Source: Bacteroidaceae bacterium (GTDB lineage Bacteria; Bacteroidota; Bacteroidia; Bacteroidales; Bacteroidaceae). Taken from it: a DNA stretch of 44,149 bases. Positions within the stretch are counted from its first letter, which is position 1. Every line of letters starts with the position of its first letter. The notes beneath the pieces were generated by a model that was not told where the DNA came from, ran no database searches, and saw only the letters and a list, made by a program, of their open reading frames with translations. The position numbers and the translations under genes are program-made. Location of the stretch: positions 1-44,149 of the forward strand of contig JAGABW010000024.1 of NCBI GenBank assembly GCA_017614465.1, in the 5' to 3' direction. Below are positions 27,643-36,507 of this stretch, in pieces.

Positions 27643-29832
27643 TTAGATGATAAATAATAACTCTCTGTATTTAGGCAATGGCCACAATTCGTCATCGACT
27701 ATAATTTCGAGTTTATCAACATGAGTTCGTATCTCTTCGATGAGAGGTGCCACTGTGTCATGGTATGCAATGGCTCTTTCTCTGTTAGATTCAATCTTGT
27801 TTGCAACTTTACGTGCGTCAATCAGTTTTCTGACATGTTCTATTATGAATGACTCATGTTTTGCAATATTACGTATTATTGCAATATTGTTGCTTGACAA
27901 TTCTTCTAATTCTGCATCATTGAATATCTGTTTCATCTTTTGCACATTATCTAACAATGATGTCTGATAACGTGTGACAATTGGAATAATATGGTTGATA
28001 CAGATATCGCCGAATATACGTGCTTCGATTTGTACTCTCTTGATGTATGTCTCCCATTTTATTTCATTGCGTGCCTGTAATTCGAATTTGTTCATTACAT
28101 TCATGCTTTCAAACATTTTGATAGACTTTTCGTCAAGATATCTGTCGAAGATGATAGGGCAGCTGCTTTCACAGTCTAATCCGCGTTTTTTAGCTTCCTC
28201 TTTCCATTCTTCACTATATCCGTTTCCGTTGAAACAAATTGGTTTACAGTAAACAATGTCTTCTTTTAATACTTTGAGGATAGCCTTTTCTTTTACTTCA
28301 CCTTTTTCTATCAGGTTATCTACTCTTGCTTTGAAATTTGTGAGAGCTTCGGCTACGGCAGTGTTTAATGCAATCATAGCACTTGCACTATTAGCCTCAG
28401 AACCTATTGCTCTGAATTCAAATCTGTTACCAGTGAATGCGAAAGGTGATGTTCTGTTTCTGTCGGTGTTGTCAATCAGCAATTCTGGGAAAGAAGGAAT
28501 ATCAAGTTTCATTGATGTCTTTCCTTTTATTGTGATGATTTCATCATTTGCCTTCTCAACATGTTCGAGTATGTCGCTCACTGTTTTTCCGAGGAACGAA
28601 CTGATGATAGCTGGAGGAGCTTCGTTTGCGCCCAGTCTGTGTGAATTGCTTGCAGACATGATACTTGCTTTCAGAAGTCCGTTATGGTCATATACAGCTT
28701 TTAATGTTTCTACTATAAATGTGACAAATCGCAGATTGTCTAAAGGTGTTTTACCTGGTGCGTGTAGTAGGACTCCAGTATCTGTTGATAATGACCAGTT
28801 ATTATGTTTTCCAGAACCATTGATTCCTTTGAATGGTTTTTCGTGAAGTAAACAACGGAAACCGTGTTTTCTTGCAATTTTTTTCATGATAGACATGATT
28901 AACATGTTGTGGTCGATTGCAAGATTACATTCTTCGAAAATCGGAGCAAGCTCAAACTGGTTAGGAGCAACCTCGTTGTGTCTTGTCTTACATGGAATAC
29001 CCAATTCTAAGGCATGTAGTTCAAGATCACGCATGAAATTTTCTACTCGTTTTGGAATACTTCCGAAATAGTGGTCGTCCATCTGCTGGTTTTTTGCAGA
29101 TTCGTGTCCTAATAATGTACGTCCAGTCATGATTAAGTCAGGACGGGCACTATAAAGTGATTCATCTACAAGGAAATATTCTTGTTCCCAACCAAGGTTT
29201 GTTTTTACTTTCTTAACCTTTGGGTAGAAGTATTGTGCGACAGCAGTTGCTGCTTTGTCAACAGCAAACAATGCTTTTTTTAGTGGTGCTTTATAATCGA
29301 GCGATTCTCCGGTGTATGAGATGAATATAGTTGGAATCATAAGTGTGTCTCCCATGATAAACACAGGAGATGTCGGATCCCATGCGGAATATCCACGTGC
29401 TTCGAATGTTGAACGAATACCACCTGATGGGAACGAACTGGCATCAGGCTCTTGTTGAACAAGAAGTTTTCCTTCGAATTTCTCAATCATACCTCCTTTT
29501 CCGTCGTGTTCAACAAAACCATCATGTTTTTCAGCTGTGCCTTCTGTGAGTGGTTGGAACCAGTGTGTGTAATGAGTTACACCCCATTGCATTGCCCATC
29601 GTTTCATTCCGTCAGCAACAGCATCTGCGATTGTAAGATCGAATGGAGCAGCATTGTCAATTACATCGCACATTTTCTTGTAAACATCCTCTGGCAGAAA
29701 TTTATGCATGGCAACTTTTCCGAAAACCTTTCTTCCAAAATATTCAGAAGGACGCTCTTCTGGTTGTTTTATTCTTAGAGGCTGTTTTTTGCAAGCCTCG
29801 TTTACCATCTTGAATCTTAATGATGAGGTCAT
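27643..29832 (-). CDS. glnN: Glutamine synthetase type III
   Basis: GSIII makes glutamine from glutamate, ammonia and ATP and is the usual ammonium-assimilating synthetase of Bacteroides and Prevotella. The 729 residues match that class, which is far longer than GSI or GSII. The N-terminal ARGYSAWDPTSPVF region, the RHNEVAPNQFELAPIFEE motif, the catalytic-domain segment KPFKGINGSGKHNNWSL and the RNRTSPFAFTGNRFEFR motif are all present. No adenylylation-site tyrosine motif of GSI is visible, as expected. It has a consensus promoter and no terminator before the DUF4105 gene. Confidence 0.96.
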   Translation of the reverse strand: MTSSLRFKMVNEACKKQPLRIKQPEERPSEYFGRKVFGKVAMHKFLPEDVYKKMCDVIDNAAPFDLTIADAVADGMKRWAMQWGVTHYTHWFQPLTEGTAEKHDGFVEHDGKGGMIEKFEGKLLVQQEPDASSFPSGGIRSTFEARGYSAWDPTSPVFIMGDTLMIPTIFISYTGESLDYKAPLKKALFAVDKAATAVAQYFYPKVKKVKTNLGWEQEYFLVDESLYSARPDLIMTGRTLLGHESAKNQQMDDHYFGSIPKRVENFMRDLELHALELGIPCKTRHNEVAPNQFELAPIFEECNLAIDHNMLIMSIMKKIARKHGFRCLLHEKPFKGINGSGKHNNWSLSTDTGVLLHAPGKTPLDNLRFVTFIVETLKAVYDHNGLLKASIMSASNSHRLGANEAPPAIISSFLGKTVSDILEHVEKANDEIITIKGKTSMKLDIPSFPELLIDNTDRNRTSPFAFTGNRFEFRAIGSEANSASAMIALNTAVAEALTNFKARVDNLIEKGEVKEKAILKVLKEDIVYCKPICFNGNGYSEEWKEEAKKRGLDCESSCPIIFDRYLDEKSIKMFESMNVMNKFELQARNEIKWETYIKRVQIEARIFGDICINHIIPIVTRYQTSLLDNVQKMKQIFNDAELEELSSNNIAIIRNIAKHESFIIEHVRKLIDARKVANKIESNRERAIAYHDTVAPLIEEIRTHVDKLEIIVDDELWPLPKYRELLFII

Positions 29833-29857
29833 ATTTTATCGTTTTATAATGTGTTTG

Positions 29858-29887
29858 CAAAGGTACGAATTTATTGACAATTGACAA
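29858..29887 (-). promoter_or_regulatory. Bacteroidota promoter of glnN
   Basis: On the minus strand TTG (29887-29885), a 19-base spacer and TACCTTTG (29865-29858) lie 26 bases before the ATG. The upstream element sits in a short direct repeat (TTGACAA twice, seven bases apart). Confidence 0.8.
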
Positions 29888-30066
29888 TACATTTTTATTC
29901 TAAATACTTAATTTAGTCTATGAAAAACAAGTTTCGGGTGTTTTGTGCTAAAGCGGTTTACCTATGATTGCCGATGTTTGTCTTTTTTATGTGGTGTTAT
30001 CTTATCAATTTCTGTTATGCAAAAAACATTGATGTTGGGTGTCGTACTCTGGTATAAGTAGGGTGT

Positions 30067-30894
30067 TTATTGTATGAATAATTCTTCTGGATATTGTATG
30101 TCTGTGAGAAACAGAGCATTTGCTGGTACGCTCATTCCTGCCGAACATCTGTTTTTTTGTTCGATTATTTTCTTGAAATCTTCTATTGTTATCGCTCCGC
30201 GTCCCACATCAAGTAGTGTTCCGACAATTGCACGTATCATGTTGCGAAGAAATCTGTCTGCTTGAATTGTAAATACCCAGGTTTCTTCGTTTGAGAATAA
30301 CAAATTGTCATTATCGAAGTTTGGTTTCTCTTGTGATACTTTTTTCCATCCAGCACTCATTATCTTGCAGTTGTTGGTTTTCACGTCAGTATGTAATTTT
30401 GAGAAACTTGTGAAGTCGATATAGTCAAACAGGCATTGTGCAGCTTCGTTCATCTTGTTGAAGTCGATAGGATAGGGCGGACAATATGAATAATGCTGCA
30501 TGAAAGGAGTTCTGCCTTTGTGGATAAAATACTGATATGTTCTTGCTGTGGCACTGAATCGGGCGTGAGCCTCGTTGGTCACTGGGCGCACTTTAGAGAT
30601 GGCAATATCTCGTGGGAGTATTCTGTTAAGTCTTTCTGTTGCTAAACTGCAAACTTCTTGTAAATCTTTGTCGGCATTACTGAATATGCCTGTGTTGTCG
30701 TTGTCGAAGTGTGCAACCATCATTGAAGCATGTACTCCAGCATCGGTACGTCCGGCTCCCACAACTTCGGTTGTAGTTCCACAGATAATACTTACAGCAC
30801 GATTCAACTCGGCTTGTATGCTGTTCCCGTTAGGCTGAATCTGCCATCCGTGGTATCTTGTACCATCATAACTTAAATATATAAAATATCTCAT
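30067..30894 (-). CDS. truA: tRNA pseudouridine synthase A
   Basis: TruA makes pseudouridine at positions 38-40 of tRNA anticodon stems. The 275 residues open with the family hallmark [22 protein letters not shown]. The catalytic aspartate lies in the [11 protein letters not shown] loop (Asp at about 52). The C-terminal domain has [19 protein letters not shown], another strong signature. The upstream DUF5715 gene ends four bases before its ATG, so the two are coupled. No terminator is visible after the stop. Confidence 0.96.
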   Translation of the reverse strand: MRYFIYLSYDGTRYHGWQIQPNGNSIQAELNRAVSIICGTTTEVVGAGRTDAGVHASMMVAHFDNDNTGIFSNADKDLQEVCSLATERLNRILPRDIAISKVRPVTNEAHARFSATARTYQYFIHKGRTPFMQHYSYCPPYPIDFNKMNEAAQCLFDYIDFTSFSKLHTDVKTNNCKIMSAGWKKVSQEKPNFDNDNLLFSNEETWVFTIQADRFLRNMIRAIVGTLLDVGRGAITIEDFKKIIEQKNRCSAGMSVPANALFLTDIQYPEELFIQ

Positions 30895-30898
30895 ATCA

Positions 30899-31711
30899 TT
30901 ATCTTGCTGTTAGGTGGAAACATGCTTGGCGTCGTTCATATTTAACGTAGCACAATCCTTCGTTTTTTAGGTCATACAATACTTCGGCTAATACTCTTTT
31001 CATATTGTCGTCGTATCGTGTCGGTTCATTCTGATTCGAACCGACAGGCATGAATCTGTTGTATGTGATATCTATGGTTGTACCATATTGGTGGCACGAT
31101 TTTGTAACAGAATTGATGTTACCTTTTTGTAGTTTCTTGATGTCTTCATCAACACGCAGTACTGATGTTACGATTGGAATATGTGGATACATTCCTTTTT
31201 TCATTAAAGAGTCGATAAAATTAATACCTATGGTATTGAGTAGTTGTTGTGCCTTAGGAACAAGGTAGGGTTGTGAGTGTGTAAGTTCCTCAATATGATA
31301 ATATGGTGTGTAATTTATATTCGACAACTCGTGTTTTTTGACTTTGTTATATATTTGTTTTCTTTTTGATAGTGGTCTAATACCTATTCTTTCGGCAGCG
31401 TTCAGTTGTACATGGTTGCTGTCGGAAAAACATTCGTCATATGACCAGACTTTACATTTTACCAGTGTCGGTGTTTCTTTTATCTCGATATTTAGTTGTT
31501 GTGTAGAATCCGGTTTGTTGCATTTTTTTGTTTTTGTAGTGACATTTTGATAGTCGTTATTCGATTTAAAAGCAGCAACAGTCTTTGATTTGGCAGATAT
31601 TACCTGAGAGTGTATAAATAAGTGATTTAATGTGGCCAATAGTGTTACAACTATTGTGAAAGTGATGTAAAATTGTTTGTTTTTGTAACGCGATTTTTTA
31701 TCAGATTTCAT
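30899..31711 (-). CDS. DUF5715-type secreted protein with M15-peptidase-like metal ligands
   Basis: This 270-residue protein has a basic N-terminus, one membrane helix or signal anchor (about 14-33), and a C-terminal domain (about 125-270) on the outer face of the inner membrane. The domain contains [11 protein letters not shown] (His207, Asp214), which fits the SxHxxGxxxD metal site of M15 D-Ala-D-Ala peptidases. A final CFHLTAR has a third candidate ligand, His266, and a conserved-type Arg lies in TSVLRVDED (186). Peptidoglycan cleavage is therefore plausible but inferred. It has its own promoter and is followed by truA with a 4-base gap. Confidence 0.65.
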   Translation of the reverse strand: MKSDKKSRYKNKQFYITFTIVVTLLATLNHLFIHSQVISAKSKTVAAFKSNNDYQNVTTKTKKCNKPDSTQQLNIEIKETPTLVKCKVWSYDECFSDSNHVQLNAAERIGIRPLSKRKQIYNKVKKHELSNINYTPYYHIEELTHSQPYLVPKAQQLLNTIGINFIDSLMKKGMYPHIPIVTSVLRVDEDIKKLQKGNINSVTKSCHQYGTTIDITYNRFMPVGSNQNEPTRYDDNMKRVLAEVLYDLKNEGLCYVKYERRQACFHLTAR

Positions 31712-31733
31712 TTTCTGTTGGAGTTTTATGTTG

Positions 31734-31763
31734 CAAAGTTAATAAATATTTAATAATATCCAA
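31734..31763 (-). promoter_or_regulatory. Bacteroidota promoter of the DUF5715-truA unit
   Basis: On the minus strand TTG (31763-31761), a 19-base spacer and TAACTTTG (31741-31734) precede the ATG at 31711 by 22 bases. Confidence 0.75.
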
Positions 31764-31815
31764 CCCTAATAAGTCAAATGTTTGGTTTTAGTTTTTCTCT
31801 TTCAGTAATTTTCTG

Positions 31816-31823
31816 TAACTTTG
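31816..31823 (+). promoter_or_regulatory. Bacteroidota -7 promoter element of the MORN lipoprotein gene
   Basis: TAACTTTG lies 26 bases before the ATG at 31850 and faces away from the DUF5715 promoter, so the 138-base gap is a divergent promoter region. No TTG lies at the usual distance upstream. Confidence 0.65.
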
Positions 31824-31849
31824 CCGCGGTTTACTAAATACATACAATA

Positions 31850-32635
31850 ATGAATAAGGTTTTATTGATGATTATTGCAATTACGTCGGTAATTGTAAGT
31901 TGTAATAATAATCTGTTGGGTGATGGTATGCCAACAGATGGTAAGGCTCGTTACGCATATGCAGATAGTAGTGTATATGACGGTGAATGGAAAGATGGAA
32001 AACGCTCAGGCCATGGTGTAATGATGTGGGCTGATGGTAATAGCTACGATGGTGAATGGAAGAATGATAAGCCAAACGGCTCTGGAATATACAAATGGGC
32101 AAACGGAAATAGTTTTGATGGCGAGTTCCGTGATAGTGTCCCATGTGGTAAAGGTAAATACACTTGGGCTGATGGATCTTATTATAAAGGAGAATATAAA
32201 AACGGACATCCAAACGGCAAGGGAAAATATCTTGCAAAAGATGGTTCAATGAAAGACGGAACCTTCAAAAATGGTTATCTTGAAGGTCAAGGTGAGGCAA
32301 TCAATGAATTTGGAGAGAAATACACTGGTGTATTCAAGAAAGGTTTGCCAAATGGTAAAGGTACCATGGAATATCCTGGTGGTGACCAATACACAGGAGA
32401 CTGGGTGAAAGGCAAAAGAGAAGGACAGGGTACTTACATTTATTCAAGTGGAAGTCGTTATACTGGTAGTTTCCACAATGGTTGTGCTAATGGCTATGGT
32501 AAATATACATGGAAAGATGGAAGTGAATACGAAGGTGAGTGGAGAAATGATATGCGCCATGGTTATGGTAAATTATTAACCTCAGAAGGTGAGGTTTATG
32601 AAGGTCAATGGGTTAATGATGAATTCGCAGAATAA
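31850..32635 (+). CDS. MORN-repeat lipoprotein
   Basis: This 261-residue lipoprotein has the signal MNKVLLMIIAITSVIVSC with lipidated Cys18. It then has nine complete MORN repeats of exactly 23 residues from Tyr43, each of the form Y-x-G-E-W-x-N-G-x-x-x-G-x-G-x-x-x-x-x-x-G, plus a tenth partial repeat starting at 250. MORN repeats form an extended beta sheet used for protein or lipid contact. No enzymatic domain is attached, so the protein is a pure repeat module on the membrane surface. A zinc-ribbon membrane protein begins 24 bases downstream and probably shares the transcript. Confidence 0.9.
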   Translation: MNKVLLMIIAITSVIVSCNNNLLGDGMPTDGKARYAYADSSVYDGEWKDGKRSGHGVMMWADGNSYDGEWKNDKPNGSGIYKWANGNSFDGEFRDSVPCGKGKYTWADGSYYKGEYKNGHPNGKGKYLAKDGSMKDGTFKNGYLEGQGEAINEFGEKYTGVFKKGLPNGKGTMEYPGGDQYTGDWVKGKREGQGTYIYSSGSRYTGSFHNGCANGYGKYTWKDGSEYEGEWRNDMRHGYGKLLTSEGEVYEGQWVNDEFAE

Positions 32636-32659
32636 TCATTGATAATTGCAAAGCATGTT

Positions 32660-33133
32660 ATGGAAGTAAGATGTAAGGTTTGTAGATTCAAGTTTGATAT
32701 TCAGTTTGACAATACCCAAACTGAGATGGTTACTTATTGCCCACGTTGTGGTACTCCTCAAGTGGTTTCTGAACATCAACTTGCAGAATCGTCTAAGCAA
32801 TCTGTTGTGAAACAACCTGCACAAATTAATCGTACATCTGAGTTTGAAGATAAGAAACCCGATTCCGAAATCACAAATAAAGATAAAGCAGTTGTAGTTG
32901 AAAACACAAATAAGGACACAGCTCCAACTCCTCGTGCATCACTTGATGTAGAGGCATATACTCCGACAACTACATCTACAAGTAATCTCACTCATAATAT
33001 TTTTACGATAGTAATGTTGATATTTCTTGGTCTTGCAGTATTTTTTGCTTATAAATACTATAAGCATCAGCAACTTGTCGATGAACAGGAAAACCAGAGT
33101 ATGGAGATATTCGGCGGAAAGACAGTGAACTGA
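32660..33133 (+). CDS. Zinc-ribbon membrane protein
   Basis: This 157-residue protein opens with a zinc ribbon of the MJ0042 type: MEVRCKVCRFKFDI, then TYCPRCGTPQVV, giving two CxxC pairs. A disordered Ser/Thr/Asp-rich linker (about 35-110) and one transmembrane helix (FTIVMLIFLGLAVFFAYKYY, about 120-140) follow, with a short tail ending in FGGKTVN. The ATG at 32660 is chosen because it directly precedes the ribbon; the frame is open back to a TTG at 32639. The ribbon probably lies in the cytoplasm with the tail outside. The function is unknown. Confidence 0.8.
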   Translation: MEVRCKVCRFKFDIQFDNTQTEMVTYCPRCGTPQVVSEHQLAESSKQSVVKQPAQINRTSEFEDKKPDSEITNKDKAVVVENTNKDTAPTPRASLDVEAYTPTTTSTSNLTHNIFTIVMLIFLGLAVFFAYKYYKHQQLVDEQENQSMEIFGGKTVN

Positions 33134-33210
33134 AGTGATAATTGAAAGTTGAGAATTGAAATTTGAAGGTTAGTTCACGTTTGAATTTTACAACAGGATT
33201 ATTAAGATAA

Positions 33211-33245
33211 AAAATGCGACAGAAATGAAATCTGTCGCATTTTTA
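33211..33245. terminator. Bidirectional terminator between convergent genes
   Basis: A perfect 13-bp stem (33211-33223 with 33231-33243) and a 7-base loop have an A run on the left and a T run on the right. It serves both the plus-strand zinc-ribbon gene and the minus-strand acyl-CoA ligase. Confidence 0.9.
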
Positions 33246-33302
33246 TATATATGTTTATGAATTTTCAATAAACTATGTGTATTGAATGAAGTTTTGTACT
33301 CT

Positions 33303-34961
33303 TTACACTGGTTCGTTGAAGTACAGGTAGCGTTTGATACTCTTTTTAGGAGTTTTCTCAAATTCTGTAGGCATTACTTTAAGTCCTACTAATTGTTCAT
33401 ATGCAGGAAGATCTGCATTGAGTTCTTTACGAACCAATTCAAGTGTCTCACTCAATGAACCATTATTTTGTTCTAACAACTTAACTTCATCTGGATCTAA
33501 GTAAACTAAACCATATAATTTACTATCCTTGTGTATAACGACACTCTCAGAAACGAGTTGCATTGCATTTAACTTGTCTTCGATTTCTTCAGGATATATG
33601 TTCTGTCCGGAAGGACCTAATATCATGTTTTTGCATCGTCCTCTGATAAACAAGAATCCATCGTTGTCGATAATACCGAGGTCGCCAGTGTGATACCAAC
33701 CTTCGCTGTCGATGGCTCTCTTTGTTTCTTCCTCGTTTTTATAATATCCAATCATTAAGTTGTCTCCTTTGCAGAGGATTTCGCCTACCACATGATGAGG
33801 GTCTGGAGAATCGATTTTAACTTCCATTCTGTCCACGGCTTTACCGCATGAACCGATTTTAGCTTCTTTCCAGTCGGCAAATGAAATGAGTGGTGCACAT
33901 TCAGTTGTACCATATCCTACAGTGTAGTTGAATCCGATTTGATGCAATAATGTTTCGACATCGCTTGAGAGTGAAGCTCCACCGATAATGACTTCATAGA
34001 ATCGTCCACCAAATGCGTTTTGGAGTTTTTCGCGAATAGAGTCGCGTATCTTCTTACTTATGACAGGAAGTCTGAGTAATGTTTTTATTCTGATATTGTC
34101 CAACTCTGGCATGATCATCTTACGTACAGCCTTTTCAAGGATGAGCGGTACTGAAATGATTAATGTAGGTTTAATTTCTGCCATAGCAGTAAATATGACA
34201 GTTGGACTTGGAATTTTAGTGAGGAAGTAAATATGAGTACCATATGTGATTTGTGCCAAGAACTCGATAGCCAAACCATACATGTGTGCCATTGGCAATA
34301 TACTTAACAATACAGCATCCTTTCGGCATTTACGTCCAATGTGTTCTTCAACGAATACGACATTTGACCATAATGCTTTGTATGGAAGCATAACTCCCTT
34401 TGAATTACCTGTACTACCTGATGTGTAGTTTATAAGAGCAAGGTCGTCTGCGTCTGGTTGATAGTAACTTACATCTTTAGGAGTAAAATCTTTTGGGTAT
34501 TTCTGTCCGAAAAGAAGATTGAGTTTTTCAGTAGCTTCAACAAGCTCTTTATTAGTTTTTGTACGAGGAGTAAGAGTGTCAAGTTCGATGATTATAAAAT
34601 CAGTCTTTTCTTTACTTTTCAGGTGTATATTTGTAAAAAACAGCTTGCTTTCAGAATGTTTGAGGATGTTAAGCATTTGTTCTTCAGTGAAGTCGGGTAG
34701 GATAGGGACTACTACCGCTCCGTATGTGATAATGCTTAAGAAAGCTACAGCCCAATTCGAGCAGTTTTTATTACAAAGTGCGATTTTGTCTCCACGCTGA
34801 ATTCCAGCTTCCTCTAACATAATATGGATTTTCTCTATTTTTACAGCTAAATCCTTATAGCGTAGAGATATTCCTTTATAGTCGGTCAAAGCACTTTTTT
34901 CCCAATTGTTTTTAATGCTTTGTTCGAGAATACTAATATAATTCTGCTCTAAATTCTTCAT
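33303..34961 (-). CDS. AMP-forming long-chain acyl-CoA ligase family protein
   Basis: This ANL-superfamily adenylating enzyme of 552 residues most resembles long-chain fatty acid-CoA ligases. The P-loop-like motif is YTSGSTGNSKG (179-189). TVGYGTTECAP carries the A5 motif, GWYHTGDLGIIDNDGFLFIRGR the hinge, and the catalytic C-terminal lysine lies in KTPKKSIKRYLYF. The acyl substrate is not determined by sequence; exogenous fatty acid activation is the usual role. It is monocistronic, with its own promoter and a shared terminator. Confidence 0.9.
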   Translation of the reverse strand: MKNLEQNYISILEQSIKNNWEKSALTDYKGISLRYKDLAVKIEKIHIMLEEAGIQRGDKIALCNKNCSNWAVAFLSIITYGAVVVPILPDFTEEQMLNILKHSESKLFFTNIHLKSKEKTDFIIIELDTLTPRTKTNKELVEATEKLNLLFGQKYPKDFTPKDVSYYQPDADDLALINYTSGSTGNSKGVMLPYKALWSNVVFVEEHIGRKCRKDAVLLSILPMAHMYGLAIEFLAQITYGTHIYFLTKIPSPTVIFTAMAEIKPTLIISVPLILEKAVRKMIMPELDNIRIKTLLRLPVISKKIRDSIREKLQNAFGGRFYEVIIGGASLSSDVETLLHQIGFNYTVGYGTTECAPLISFADWKEAKIGSCGKAVDRMEVKIDSPDPHHVVGEILCKGDNLMIGYYKNEEETKRAIDSEGWYHTGDLGIIDNDGFLFIRGRCKNMILGPSGQNIYPEEIEDKLNAMQLVSESVVIHKDSKLYGLVYLDPDEVKLLEQNNGSLSETLELVRKELNADLPAYEQLVGLKVMPTEFEKTPKKSIKRYLYFNEPV

Positions 34962-34988
34962 AAATTGCTCATTTGTTCAAATTTCATG

Positions 34989-35019
34989 CAAAGTTACGCA
35001 AAAAAAGCAAAGTACCAAA
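34989..35019 (-). promoter_or_regulatory. Bacteroidota promoter of the acyl-CoA ligase gene
   Basis: On the minus strand TTTG (35019-35016), a 19-base spacer and TAACTTTG (34996-34989) lie 27 bases before the ATG. Confidence 0.8.
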
Positions 35020-35081
35020 TAATAATTGAATATATTTATTAAAAAAATCAATACACAATAAATATAACTGTACTATAATAA

Positions 35082-35121
35082 ATAAAAAGCGGATATGTTC
35101 AATAGAAGAACATATCCGCTT
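35082..35121 (-). terminator. Intrinsic terminator of the outer-membrane barrel gene
   Basis: A perfect 14-bp stem (35087-35100 with 35108-35121) and a 7-base loop are followed on the minus strand by a T-rich tract at 35086-35082. It lies 40 bases after the stop. Confidence 0.9.
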
Positions 35122-35160
35122 AAATTTATACTATAATTTAATTGATTATAAACTCATCAA

Positions 35161-35694
35161 TTAGAATGCTACGTATGCACCGAATGAGATTGAGTTGTCC
35201 AAACCTAAGTTGAAGCGATCAATCTTTGTGTCGTAGAACTTGTAGTGGTTGTAAGAGAAGTCACCGATGTGAGCAACTAATGAAACCTTCTTGCTGATGC
35301 TGTATGCTAAACCAGGGTTGAATCCTATTCCAATATTATTAGCATTCTTGTCATCTCCCTTATAGTGGATATTTGTCCAAAAAAGACCACCATCAATAAA
35401 GAATGACAAGTTACCAGTCTTAGCAAAAGTGTAACGAACGTATGGGTTAAATCCAACAGAGTTGCCTGTATTGCCATCTTCAAAGTGAGAAAACTCGATT
35501 TTAGCAGCAACAGCCCAATTTTCGTTCAAGTTATAGCCAATTTCAGGAGAGATTGTGACATTTGAAACTGTTTCTTTAACGTCACCGCTTTTATAAGTAG
35601 TAGAGTTGAAACCAAGCTCACCACCAATCCAAGTCTGTGCATTTGCTGTAATAGCGCAAGCTGCAATAATTGCAGAAAGAATAATCTTTTTCAT
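35161..35694 (-). CDS. Small outer-membrane beta-barrel protein
   Basis: This 177-residue protein has a Sec signal peptide (MKKIILSAIIAACAITANAQ). The rest alternates polar and aromatic/hydrophobic residues typical of an eight-stranded OmpX/OmpW-like barrel (WIGGELGFNSTTY, ISPEIGYNLNENWAVAAKIEF, FNPYVRYTF, GIGFNPGLAYSI). It ends in the terminal Phe (GAYVAF) expected for BAM recognition. Specific function cannot be inferred. A strong terminator follows, and the gene appears monocistronic. Confidence 0.88.
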   Translation of the reverse strand: MKKIILSAIIAACAITANAQTWIGGELGFNSTTYKSGDVKETVSNVTISPEIGYNLNENWAVAAKIEFSHFEDGNTGNSVGFNPYVRYTFAKTGNLSFFIDGGLFWTNIHYKGDDKNANNIGIGFNPGLAYSISKKVSLVAHIGDFSYNHYKFYDTKIDRFNLGLDNSISFGAYVAF

Positions 35695-35765
35695 CTATAA
35701 AAAATATTTAATAATTGCCTACTCTATTATAAGGTTTTCGGCTTCTCCTATTTATTAACTCGTTG

Positions 35766-35796
35766 CAAAGGTGAAATTTTTTTACATATTAACCAA
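35766..35796 (-). promoter_or_regulatory. Promoter of the beta-barrel gene
   Basis: On the minus strand TTG (35796-35794), 20 bases, then CACCTTTG (35773-35766), one mismatch from TAnnTTTG. The leader to the ATG at 35694 is about 70 bases. Confidence 0.55.
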
Positions 35797-35879
35797 AAAA
35801 AAATGCCTAAAAGTGACTTTTTTTCAATTTTAAACACTTTTTTGCATATATTACTGCTCAGCTGTGGTGTATGTGTGCA

Positions 35880-36452
35880 TTATTTTACCCTTCCACCTGT
35901 TACCCAACATCTTTGGAAGTAGGCTGAATTCAAGTTGTCAATAACAACACCTCTGCTGCTACTTGCATGTATAAAGAGTCCGTCTCGCAGATATAAACCT
36001 GTGTGATTGATGTCGTTTATGGATTTATTTTCTGTTGTAGAGAAAAATAGCAGATCTCCTTGTCGCAGTTTGCTTTGTTTGACAGCTTTACAGTCGAGTG
36101 TAAATTGTTCAACACTTTTACGATGAAGTTGCTTTCCATACACATTATTATATATAGCAGCATTAAGTCCGGAACAGTCAGTACCCAGTCCTTTTGTACT
36201 TCCTCCGAATTTATACGGAGTTCCAATCCACGATGCAGCTTCGAGCATCAGTTGCCAGTTGTCTTTTTCTGCTATATCAAACCCAAGTATGTTTCCAGCC
36301 TTAACCAGTTCGTTCATGTTCATCCCTTTGTAATATATTATTTGTTTTGACGATGAACATGAAAACAGAGTAAATAATATGATGAGCACAACCAGTACGT
36401 GGCAGATAAGAATTTGTCTCTTCTTTGCGGTATATGTGTTGTAAATGCTCAT
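35880..36452 (-). CDS. NlpC/P60-family lipoprotein, probable peptidoglycan endopeptidase
   Basis: NlpC/P60 enzymes cut stem peptides of peptidoglycan. From the ATG at 36452 the protein has 190 residues, with signal MSIYNTYTAKKRQILICHVL..LFSC and lipidated Cys32. The catalytic triad is visible: Cys93 in GTDCSGLN, His150 in NHTGLYL, and a second His162 in FIHASSSRG. The substrate-groove sequence WIGTPYKFGG precedes the cysteine. A longer frame starts at 36536 and would overlap the ABC ATPase gene, but it puts 28 polar residues before the lipoprotein signal, so I reject it. It follows the ABC gene by 55 bases. Confidence 0.9.
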   Translation of the reverse strand: MSIYNTYTAKKRQILICHVLVVLIILFTLFSCSSSKQIIYYKGMNMNELVKAGNILGFDIAEKDNWQLMLEAASWIGTPYKFGGSTKGLGTDCSGLNAAIYNNVYGKQLHRKSVEQFTLDCKAVKQSKLRQGDLLFFSTTENKSINDINHTGLYLRDGLFIHASSSRGVVIDNLNSAYFQRCWVTGGRVK

Positions 36453-36507
36453 ATAATCTGTATTGTTTCGAGAATGGGGCTTATGGTATATGCAGTGGTA
36501 GGGGGTA

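Noticed and set aside
27616-27660. Short inverted repeat as a terminator between glnN and the DUF4105 gene
   Set aside because: The stem is only about six base pairs and lacks a T run on the minus strand.
28256-28846. 196-codon plus-strand frame antisense to glnN
   Set aside because: It covers conserved glutamine synthetase motifs on the other strand and is rich in Ser/Phe/Ala from complementary codons. There is no promoter or family signal.
31976-32635. Possible nucleotide-level repeat array or CRISPR-like element
   Set aside because: The 69-base periodicity is the coding pattern of 23-residue MORN repeats. Units are diverged and there are no constant repeats with variable spacers.
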